Positions 1-4,507 of a stretch of 5,065 nucleotides of DNA are shown piece after piece. Under the pieces are notes generated by a model that worked only from the letters and a program-made list of their open reading frames with translations, had not been told where the DNA came from and did no database searches. A program made the position numbers and the translations under genes. Each line of letters starts with the position of its first letter. The stretch's first letter is position 1. The stretch covers positions 1-5,065 of the forward strand of contig JAGXLQ010000112.1 of assembly GCA_018334595.1 (NCBI GenBank), in the 5' to 3' direction. The stretch is from Candidatus Bipolaricaulota bacterium (GTDB lineage Bacteria > Bipolaricaulota > Bipolaricaulia > M55B111).

Positions 1-27
1 GGGGATGTCATCATGGATTACGTACAT
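1..27 (-). CDS. First nine codons of an unidentified gene, cut by the left window edge
   Basis: On the minus strand an ATG at 27-25 opens a frame reading MYVIHDDIP and runs off the window. An ATG directly upstream (30-28) is also in frame, but the second lies at a normal distance (5 bases) from a very strong GGAGG site, so I choose it. The frame begins about 20 bases after the cpgS stop on the same strand, so the two genes are probably co-transcribed and this one comes second. From memory the start resembles the N-terminus of an archaeal radical-SAM family, but nine residues cannot support a function. That a gene starts here is fairly sure; its identity is unknown. Confidence 0.65.
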
Positions 28-32
28 CATCT

Positions 33-37
33 CCTCC
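33..37 (-). promoter_or_regulatory. Strong Shine-Dalgarno site (GGAGG) for the partial gene at the left edge
   Basis: The minus strand reads GGGAGGAGATGATG across 38-25. GGAGG sits directly before the two tandem ATG codons and matches the archaeal 16S anti-SD sequence. It leaves 5 bases to the second ATG but only 2 to the first, which favours the second as the start. Confidence 0.7.
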
Positions 38-47
38 CGAACCTCTG

Positions 48-1433
48 CTAACGGTACAAGTGATCGACAACCTCTGACAGGGTAGTTATCGTACCCCCGG
101 TTACCTCAAGTCGATTATGCAGCAAACCCACGTCCAGTCCGAGTTCAAGGGCAGTCTGCATTGCCACGTTCACCGAACCCGCCTTAATTTCAGTCAGCAG
201 GACTTCGGCATTCTCCAGCCCACTCGACAAGTCTTTCCGTAAAGCCACCCTGTCCGATAAATTGTTACTGCTACCGACCACATTAACGTGATAGTCGGCC
301 GCCAGCCCCTGTTCGATCTTTCTCAGCACGCTTTCAGGGGCGGTCGTAGCAAGAAAGACACTCTTTTCCATAACATCCCCGAGGACTTCCGGGCGAAATA
401 CGGACTCAACTATCTCCGCTTTCGGATTAATGCCCAGGACACCCCGCTTGATTCTATCTATCTTACGCCTGGTGGCAGTAGGTTCTTCTGCCATTGTTAT
501 CAATACGACATCAGCTCTTCTAATCCGGTATTCTCCGAAGTAACCCAGAGTGTGCTCTAGTTTCCCTCCCCCACCAACCACGAGGACGTTGCTGTCAGTA
601 GCGACCGGGGGGATAGTCGATCCGGAACCTTCAAATATTATCGGGTCCCCGCCGAGCTTATCGGCTAACCTGGCCCCATCCTCAACGTTAGAAATAAACG
701 GTTGACCGATCATTCCACCACCACACCGTCTGCAACCAATAGTCGGCACCCCGGTCAGAAGAGCGTCTTCCCAATAATCCGAAGCCGCATGCCTTCCAGA
801 CCTCGAAGCTTTCATCAATCCCTCTATCGCCGAAATTTTCCCATCCGGTTTGATTAAATCGGGGTCCGTTGGACCACCCCTGCCCATAGAAACCACGACC
901 GGATCGTAGCCCTGCTCCTTAAGCATGTCGACCAAAGTAACGCTAACCGCAGTCTTACCCACTCTCTTGTCCGTCCCGGTGATTCCAATCGTCTCACTTT
1001 CCAGTTCCAGGTCGTGAACTGGTGGATTGAAGTAAAAATCCGCCCCACAGTAGGGGATCCCTACCTCGCCCAGGGTCGACGCTATCCTAAAGCGGTCATC
1101 GTAGTCAACAACCGGCTCGCCAGAAAGGTCCAAAACTAGATCGGGCACCAATTCCAGGCAAGCAGTCTTAATTTCTTCCAAGGGGAGGGCCTCCAGGTCC
1201 CTCCCGTAGTAGATAGGGAGATCGTAAGTCCCTTCAATCGCATCACCACGGTTCGTGATCTTTTCCGTGCCCCCGAGAAATACGAGACCCCTGACCTCGT
1301 GCACCAGGTCCTGTAAACTGGATAGGGCCCATTGGACAACGGGTGGGTAATGTTCCCCGTCGATAAGCGCTAGGACATCCATGTCCTTAACAAGGCGGGC
1401 AACAAAAGGCGTTAAACCACGATCGGCCGGCAT
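48..1433 (-). CDS. cpgS: Cyclic 2,3-diphosphoglycerate synthetase
   Basis: This 461-residue cytoplasmic enzyme uses ATP to close 2,3-diphosphoglycerate into cyclic 2,3-diphosphoglycerate (cDPG), a solute that accumulates with potassium in some thermophilic methanogens and stabilises proteins. The length is about that of the Methanothermus fervidus enzyme (roughly 460). The N-terminal part (about 18-140) carries LALIDGEHYPP (21-31) and DLVLDLSGEPVVD (98-110). A P-loop domain follows, with GTDKRVGKT (153-161), the same Walker A variant as in dethiobiotin synthetase. Also visible are SMGRGGP (182-188), a cysteine pair in CRRCGGG (234-240), the acidic FEGSGSTIPP (267-276) and a glycine-rich VVGGGGKLEHT (285-295). 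The ATG at 1433 has AGGGAGA upstream at 1448-1442 with normal spacing. The gene ends in TAG and appears intact. It is transcribed away from the CBS/phosphoesterase operon and probably with the partial gene at 27-1. The family call rests on length and motif recall; I am confident of it. Confidence 0.93.
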   Translation of the reverse strand: MPADRGLTPFVARLVKDMDVLALIDGEHYPPVVQWALSSLQDLVHEVRGLVFLGGTEKITNRGDAIEGTYDLPIYYGRDLEALPLEEIKTACLELVPDLVLDLSGEPVVDYDDRFRIASTLGEVGIPYCGADFYFNPPVHDLELESETIGITGTDKRVGKTAVSVTLVDMLKEQGYDPVVVSMGRGGPTDPDLIKPDGKISAIEGLMKASRSGRHAASDYWEDALLTGVPTIGCRRCGGGMIGQPFISNVEDGARLADKLGGDPIIFEGSGSTIPPVATDSNVLVVGGGGKLEHTLGYFGEYRIRRADVVLITMAEEPTATRRKIDRIKRGVLGINPKAEIVESVFRPEVLGDVMEKSVFLATTAPESVLRKIEQGLAADYHVNVVGSSNNLSDRVALRKDLSSGLENAEVLLTEIKAGSVNVAMQTALELGLDVGLLHNRLEVTGGTITTLSEVVDHLYR

Positions 1434-1448
1434 CGGCGATATCTCCCT

Positions 1449-1511
1449 TGAATATTACTATATATATTATGTATATTATTATTTTCAATATAATTTATGT
1501 ACAATTTTAGC
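1449..1511. promoter_or_regulatory. AT-rich divergent promoter block between cpgS and the CBS/phosphoesterase operon
   Basis: This stretch is almost entirely A and T, in sharp contrast to its flanks. It has several TATA-box-like runs, such as TATATATTAT near 1460-1470 and ATAATTTATG near 1490-1499. On the minus strand a box around 1475-1500 would place a cpgS transcript start some 20-35 bases before its SD site. On the plus strand a box near 1490-1500 would start the operon transcript around 1515-1525 and leave a leader of about 100 bases. The exact boxes cannot be decided by eye. Confidence 0.6.
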
Positions 1512-1578
1512 CTTAGCGACTGGCGATTTCAACTAACCGGCCGGCCAACAGCGGTGTAAGGCACTTGGCGTAAGGTCC

Positions 1579-1610
1579 GACAATAAGTTATTCTTTAAGT
1601 GGACAATAAC
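1579..1610 (+). promoter_or_regulatory. Cluster of repeated half-sites just before the CBS gene, possible operator
   Basis: GACAATAA occurs twice in direct orientation (1579-1586 and 1602-1609, 23 bases apart, about two helical turns). GTTATT (1587-1592) and AATAAC (1605-1610) form an inverted repeat with a 12-base spacer, and AATAA-G-TTATT (1582-1592) is itself a dyad. The cluster ends 5 bases before the SD site of the CBS gene, where a repressor would block transcription or initiation. The arrangement is seen in the sequence; the operator role is inferred, and short AT-rich repeats can arise by chance. Confidence 0.3.
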
Positions 1611-1615
1611 CCTAC

Positions 1616-1621
1616 GAGGTG
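1616..1621 (+). promoter_or_regulatory. Shine-Dalgarno site GAGGTG that fixes the start of the CBS gene
   Basis: GAGGTG lies 4 bases before ATG 1626. The frame could be extended upstream to a GTG at 1599, but that codon has no SD-like sequence before it and the extension would code across this site. The ATG is therefore the better start. Confidence 0.75.
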
Positions 1622-1625
1622 CAAT

Positions 1626-2057
1626 ATGAATATATATCTCCCGAAATTTTACGATACCAGCCTGCCAATAAGCGGCTTCATCACGAAAAAAGTAATAGGT
1701 ATTGATACCGGCTCAACCGTCCAGGAAGCCGCCCAAAGAATGAGCCAGTTCAATATCAGTTCCCTGGTCGTCGTCGATAGCGATGATATAGTAGGGTTCC
1801 TCACGGAGGGAGACATCAGAACTAAGGTCGTTGCCAGAGGTCTAAAGCCGGATTTGCCGGTAGAGGATATTATGACGAAGGACTTAATCACTGTAGATAT
1901 TAGCACTTCAGTCGAAGAAGCCGCAGTTACCATGGCCGACAAGGGGGTCAAGCGTCTTCTGGTTGAAGAGGAGGGAGAAATCTGTGGCGTATTATCCTTC
2001 CACGACCTCATCGACATCGAGAGACAGAAGATAGAAACCCATATCTCCAGAGAGTAA
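1626..2057 (+). CDS. Protein with two CBS domains (Bateman module), probable regulatory subunit
   Basis: The protein has 143 residues and nothing besides two CBS domains. Such pairs form a Bateman module that binds adenine nucleotides or S-adenosylmethionine and controls a partner. CBS 1 covers about 19-75 (KKVIGIDTGSTVQEAAQRM, then SSLVVVDSDDIVGFLTEGDI at 45-64). CBS 2 covers about 82-135 (IMTKDLITVDISTSVEEAA, then VKRLLVEEEGEICGVLSFHDL at 108-128). Both keep the family's LVV-x-GxLTxxDI pattern, so nucleotide binding is plausible, though the ligand cannot be read from sequence. There is no signal peptide or membrane segment. The start chosen is ATG 1626; a GTG at 1599 would add nine residues of unlike composition. 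The stop lies two bases before the phosphoesterase ATG, so the two genes are surely co-transcribed and probably translationally coupled, and the likely role is to sense a metabolite for that enzyme. Confidence 0.9.
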   Translation: MNIYLPKFYDTSLPISGFITKKVIGIDTGSTVQEAAQRMSQFNISSLVVVDSDDIVGFLTEGDIRTKVVARGLKPDLPVEDIMTKDLITVDISTSVEEAAVTMADKGVKRLLVEEEGEICGVLSFHDLIDIERQKIETHISRE

Positions 2058-2059
2058 GA

Positions 2060-3562
2060 ATGAAGATACTGCATATATCCGATACCCACGTAACCGATAC
2101 GGGCCAATTTCGAGAGGAAGCCCTCACAAGTGCTCTGGCAGAATTGGCCTCGAATGACTTCGACCTGTTTATTCATTCTGGGGACGTCACAGATATGGGT
2201 AGAAAAGAGCAATTCGAACGGGCTGCGGACTTGTTCGACGACATCTCTATTCCCCGGATAATCGTGCCCGGCAACCACGACAAGAGGAGCGGGGGGCTTA
2301 CCCTGTTTAAACAAAATATCGGCCCGGCCAGAGGGGTGGAGTTTATCGGGGAGGACGCTGTCGCGACCTACGTCGACAGCGGAGTGAACGATCTTGATGA
2401 GGGGCGGGTAGGAACCGTCCAGTTCAACATGATCAAGGATACGCTAAACAGCAATCAGGATAAATCGCTCAAAATTGTAGTCCTGCACCATCACACCATA
2501 CCGATCCCCTGGACGGGCAAGGAGAGAAACGTGCTTTCTAACGCCGGCGACCTCCTTGATCTCTTCATCAAGTCGGACGTCGACCTTGTCCTCTCCGGCC
2601 ATAAACACTTCCCTAACACCTACAAGCTGGAGAACACGCTTTTCATTAACGCAGGAACCGTCTCCGATCGTAAAACCCGTTACGGGGATACAAATTCATA
2701 TAACGTTATTTGTGTGGATAAGGACAAAACTAGGGTTCATATTAAGCGTCATAACGGCCACGTAAAGTCGAAGACCTTCGCCCGATCACGCAAGAAGGTA
2801 TTTACGCACTTCGGAGGAAGAAAGGCGAGGATAGCGCAGATGTCAAACACGTTTATCTCGGATAGCTACCGGTTCCGGGAGGGCACTTACAAGGATGGGG
2901 TGCAACACCTCAACGACCTCGCTCCCGATCTCGTCGTACACTGTGGGGGAATAGTAGAAGAAGGGATTGCCAAACATTACTGGTTTGCCAACTCACTTCT
3001 TAAAAAGATAGAGGCAACCGTGTTGTTTACCCCGGCGGGCCGGGATATCAATTACCTAGGTTACCAGCTTTACTCGGAAAACTTTGGCTCGCTCGACCAG
3101 GAATACGATCTCAACGGAGTATATCTTAGGGGAATATCCTCTGCCCAGTACGATTCCAACCTGGGAGTAATTGGAGAGACGGAGCGGACATCACTTTTCC
3201 ATGAAATAAGCGAGCACGACGCCGACTTCAAATTATTATTTCTCCACCACAACGTACTACCGATACCCCACTCGCGAGAAAAGGGGTTACTCGAGGACAG
3301 CGGGGACCTGCTGAGGGAGTCGGTCGACAACAACGTTCACGTAATCCTCACCGGTACCTCCTCACACCCCTTCGCAACCAGGATCAATAACACCGTGGTC
3401 GCAAACGCCAACTCGTTTAGCAGCATCTACCAGAGGAGTCTATACGGAAATTCTTTCAACCTGATCGATATATACGAAAAAATCATAGTTGTATCAGAGG
3501 TTAACTGCCTTTGGGGTACCCGACGTATATTGGGTATGTGGCCCGTGAACAACACAAACTAG
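2060..3562 (+). CDS. Tandem metallophosphoesterase: active N-terminal domain fused to a degenerate copy
   Basis: This 500-residue protein holds two calcineurin-like phosphoesterase domains in tandem (Icc/CpdA-like, COG1409 type). Domain 1 (about 1-230) has every metal motif: D8-x-H10, GD 41-42, GNHD 71-74, HH 143-144 and GHKH 180-183. Domain 2 (about 256-500) aligns with it nearly without gaps at first, at an offset of 255, but D8 becomes N263, H10 F265, D42 G297, N72 G327, H73 R328 and H181 T433. It keeps the HH pair (396-397), a PIP motif (401-403), a GDLL motif (415-418) and a TGTSSH remnant of the GHxH site. One half is thus predicted to be an enzyme and the other a structural or regulatory pseudoenzyme. 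A basic linker (about 229-256) joins them. The substrate is unknown: a phosphomonoester, phosphodiester or cyclic nucleotide is possible. No signal peptide or membrane segment is seen. The start is 2 bases after the CBS gene, with only a weak purine run as SD site. Confidence 0.9.
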   Translation: MKILHISDTHVTDTGQFREEALTSALAELASNDFDLFIHSGDVTDMGRKEQFERAADLFDDISIPRIIVPGNHDKRSGGLTLFKQNIGPARGVEFIGEDAVATYVDSGVNDLDEGRVGTVQFNMIKDTLNSNQDKSLKIVVLHHHTIPIPWTGKERNVLSNAGDLLDLFIKSDVDLVLSGHKHFPNTYKLENTLFINAGTVSDRKTRYGDTNSYNVICVDKDKTRVHIKRHNGHVKSKTFARSRKKVFTHFGGRKARIAQMSNTFISDSYRFREGTYKDGVQHLNDLAPDLVVHCGGIVEEGIAKHYWFANSLLKKIEATVLFTPAGRDINYLGYQLYSENFGSLDQEYDLNGVYLRGISSAQYDSNLGVIGETERTSLFHEISEHDADFKLLFLHHNVLPIPHSREKGLLEDSGDLLRESVDNNVHVILTGTSSHPFATRINNTVVANANSFSSIYQRSLYGNSFNLIDIYEKIIVVSEVNCLWGTRRILGMWPVNNTN

Positions 3563-3570
3563 CCGCGTTC

Positions 3571-3683
3571 CGTCCCAACAAACATTCCCACCTCGAGGAT
3601 GAACTTTAGTAAGATGAGACGGAGACCGCCCTTGGCAGAGAAGGCGGTCTCCGTAGAGGGAATTGGGATGGGTTTTGTTCGGG
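3571..3683 (+). other. Long imperfect inverted repeat downstream of the phosphoesterase gene, possible structured RNA
   Basis: Around the strong inner hairpin (3619-3654) lie outer arms that can also pair: CCC 3574-3576 with GGG 3681-3683, AACAAA 3577-3582 with TTTGTT 3674-3679, CAT 3583-3585 with ATG 3668-3670 and CCCA 3587-3590 with TGGG 3664-3667, separated by small bulges. The transcript of this 113-base stretch could fold as one long branched hairpin. It may be a 3' untranslated element, a processed small RNA or the relic of a small palindromic insertion. I found no coding frame in it that looks real. Confidence 0.35.
3619..3654 (+). terminator. Perfect 12-bp GC-rich hairpin after the phosphoesterase gene, possible terminator or RNA processing site
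   Basis: ACGGAGACCGCC (3619-3630) and GGCGGTCTCCGT (3643-3654) are exact reverse complements around a 12-base loop. The stem begins 57 bases after the phosphoesterase stop. A short T-rich run (GTTTTGTT, 3672-3679) follows at a distance and a richer one (TTATTTTCT) near 3727-3735. Archaeal termination depends mainly on T-runs, so the hairpin may serve RNA stability or processing instead. The palindrome itself is certain; the role is not. Confidence 0.5.
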
Positions 3684-3719
3684 AAAATTTCCACAGGCCC
3701 TTTCTTGCCCAAATCATCT

Positions 3720-3801
3720 AGAGGCTTATTTTCTAAACTGCTAGCGTTAATTATGTATTGTAGCATAATTTATATAATTCGATTCCATTATATATTGTGT
3801 T
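3720..3801. promoter_or_regulatory. AT-rich intergenic block with a TATA-like run and a 7-bp inverted repeat
   Basis: This part of the 304-base gap between the two convergent genes is strongly AT-rich. It contains AATTATG (3749-3755) and CATAATT (3764-3770), an inverted repeat with an 8-base spacer, followed by the TATA-like TTTATATAATT (3770-3780). A plus-strand transcript started here would begin near 3800 and run antisense into the small gene at 3867-4154. No coding frame follows it. The T-runs could equally act as terminators for the convergent genes. The remainder of the gap (about 3802-3866) shows only short hairpins. Confidence 0.3.
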
Positions 3802-3848
3802 GAGCGGTTCTTCAAGGGTTACCTTGTAAAACCTGGCATACCCCAGAA

Positions 3849-3864
3849 ATCGGAACAAACCGAT
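3849..3864 (-). terminator. Short hairpin just after the stop of the small minus-strand gene
   Basis: On the minus strand ATCGG-TTTGTT-CCGAT follows the TAG stop (3869-3867) almost directly, giving a 5-bp stem and 6-base loop with a short T run after it. A second small hairpin, CAAGG-GTTA-CCTTG, lies at 3813-3826. Both are weak, and a terminator role is only suggested by position. Confidence 0.3.
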
Positions 3865-3866
3865 CA

Positions 3867-4154
3867 CTACTTCATGAGTCTCTCGCTTATCTGTTCCGGG
3901 TACTCGGGGAAGTATCGCTCGATTGTCCCAATCTCGAAACTAGAAAGAATAGACTCTTTTGGCTCCCTCTCCAGCAGGAATCGAAAAGACTCTTCCACCA
4001 GTTCTCTTTTTGATACTTCCTCCGCCGTTAACCTGTTGTAGGTTGTGTTTTTTACGGATACCATGTGGCTCGTCTTGGATTCTTCATCCAGAATCTCCAC
4101 GTCAAAGACCGTTTCAGAGTCTTTCTCTACCTCTCTTCGCACTTTTATCTTCAA
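3867..4154 (-). CDS. Small conserved charged protein of unknown function, TTG start
   Basis: The protein has 95 residues when started at TTG 4154, which has a textbook GGAGGTG site 6 bases upstream (4167-4161). The frame also opens at a TTG at 4169, but that codon abuts the SD site, and the resulting extra residues would be coded by it. The sequence is highly charged: a probable beta-rich N-terminal half (IKVRREVEKDSETVFDVEIL) and a helical C-terminal half with ELVEESFRFLLEREPKESIL (51-70), then SFEIGTIERYFPEYPEQI. From memory the segment FLLEREPKESIL-SF-RYFPEYE recurs in small uncharacterised proteins of archaea and bacteria, so I think it is a real gene. No function, signal peptide or membrane segment can be assigned. 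It is convergent with the phosphoesterase operon and divergent from the acetyltransferase gene. Confidence 0.82.
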   Translation of the reverse strand: MKIKVRREVEKDSETVFDVEILDEESKTSHMVSVKNTTYNRLTAEEVSKRELVEESFRFLLEREPKESILSSFEIGTIERYFPEYPEQISERLMK

Positions 4155-4160
4155 TCGCCA

Positions 4161-4167
4161 CACCTCC
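4161..4167 (-). promoter_or_regulatory. Shine-Dalgarno site GGAGGTG that selects a TTG start codon
   Basis: The minus strand reads GGAGGTG at 4167-4161, a full match to the archaeal anti-SD sequence, then six bases and TTG at 4154-4152 followed by AAGATAAAAGTG. This decides the start of the small gene in favour of TTG 4154 over the longer frame. Confidence 0.75.
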
Positions 4168-4177
4168 AATTGTGGTT

Positions 4178-4227
4178 CTTAAATGCTCGTCACCTGATTA
4201 TATCTCCCCGTCGTTAGACCGACGAGG
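4178..4227. promoter_or_regulatory. Divergent promoter zone with TATA-like box and hairpin
   Basis: GATTATATCT (4196-4205) reads as a TATA-like box on both strands. On the minus strand it would start transcription near 4170, giving a very short leader before the GGAGGTG site. Next to it CCCCGTCG (4206-4213) and CGACGAGG (4220-4227) form an 8-bp stem, including one G-T pair, around a 6-base loop. The stem could be an operator or a stop for read-through from upstream. Confidence 0.4.
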
Positions 4228-4273
4228 TAAGCCGGCCGGTAATCAACCCTACGTGCCGTAGTCGGGGACCTTT

Positions 4274-4348
4274 ATGAAAACGATAGAACAATTACATACT
4301 AACGACGTTCAAACAATTTATACAGCGCCAGTTTCAGCAGCAAGGTAA
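4274..4348 (+). CDS. Possible 24-residue open frame upstream of the acetyltransferase gene
   Basis: ATG 4274 opens a frame reading MKTIEQLHTNDVQTIYTAPV and a few more residues, and stops at TAA 4346-4348. A GGGGA run (4264-4268) lies 5 bases upstream, a partial SD match. The peptide resembles nothing I know. It could be a leader peptide, a small protein, a remnant of a decayed gene or chance. The same frame continues open after the TAA for about 38 codons (to TAG 4463), which makes a broken former gene one possibility. Confidence 0.25.
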   Translation: MKTIEQLHTNDVQTIYTAPVSAAR

Positions 4349-4352
4349 CTAT

Positions 4353-4415
4353 ATGGGGAAATATCTTCCCTGCTTCTCACCCGGAGACGCGCTCATTACT
4401 GTGTTGCCGGGGTGA
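4353..4415 (+). CDS. Possible 20-residue open frame ending inside the next SD-like site
   Basis: ATG 4353 opens a frame of 20 codons (MGKYLPCFSPGDALITVLPG) that stops at TGA 4413-4415, with a weak AGGT upstream. Its last codons and stop form the GGGGTGA that precedes a third mini-frame. The arrangement resembles a chain of coupled leader frames but has weak individual support. Confidence 0.2.
   Translation: MGKYLPCFSPGDALITVLPG
4378..4414 (+). promoter_or_regulatory. Hairpin that would mask an SD-like GGGGTGA upstream of the acetyltransferase gene
   Basis: CACCCGG (4378-4384) pairs with CCGGGGTG (4407-4414) with a single bulged G. Inside it, ACGCG (4387-4391) can pair with TGTGT (4401-4405) through two G-T pairs. 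The 3' arm contains the GGGGTGA that serves as an SD site for the 14-codon frame at 4421. The fold is visible in the sequence; a regulatory role is inferred. Confidence 0.35.
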
Positions 4416-4420
4416 ATTTG

Positions 4421-4465
4421 ATGAACCCTCTACCTTACCGTCCCTTGATTTACCTTTTGCGATAG
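4421..4465 (+). CDS. Possible 14-residue open frame with a good SD site
   Basis: ATG 4421 has GGGGTGA (4409-4415) 5 bases upstream, the best SD match in this intergenic region, and encodes MNPLPYRPLIYLLR before TAG 4463-4465. It ends 42 bases before the acetyltransferase ATG. It is too short to assign. A leader peptide is possible, as is chance. Confidence 0.25.
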   Translation: MNPLPYRPLIYLLR

Positions 4466-4474
4466 CATAAATTT
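4466..4474 (+). promoter_or_regulatory. TATA-box-like sequence before the acetyltransferase gene
   Basis: CATAAATTT lies about 35 bases before ATG 4508. An archaeal TATA box here would place the transcript start near 4495, giving a leader of about a dozen bases that contains GGGAAG. This supports ATG 4508 as the start and suggests that the gene can be transcribed independently of the mini-frames upstream. Confidence 0.4.
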
Positions 4475-4507
4475 GTGTACCAAATTATCCTGGACGGGAA
4501 GATCCTG

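Noticed and set aside
288..560. A 90-codon plus-strand frame inside cpgS
   Set aside because: It lies opposite a clearly conserved enzyme, has no SD site that I can see and its product has no recognisable pattern.
1649..2314. A 221-codon minus-strand frame across the CBS gene and the phosphoesterase start
   Set aside because: It is a shadow of two strongly conserved plus-strand proteins. Its product is low-complexity and rich in S, T and I, as expected for an antisense frame.
3494..3766. A 90-codon minus-strand frame covering the end of the phosphoesterase gene and the hairpin
   Set aside because: It reads straight through a perfect palindrome, has no SD site (AT-rich sequence directly precedes the ATG) and its product resembles nothing known.
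1536..4240. The 10-base word ACCGGCCGGC in both divergent intergenic regions (near 1536-1545 on plus, 4231-4240 on minus)
   Set aside because: It is short and GC-palindromic, and similar GGCCGG words also occur in the genes here (for example near 1424), so chance is a sufficient explanation.
3959..4261. A 100-codon plus-strand frame opposite the small conserved gene
   Set aside because: Its product is rich in P, L and S, as expected for the complement of a charged helical protein, and the minus-strand frame has the better SD site and a recognisable sequence pattern.
4206..4270. Possible tRNA or box C/D RNA in the GC-rich part of the second divergent region
   Set aside because: I could find no T-loop GGTTCRA box, no cloverleaf pairing and no proper C and D box pair.
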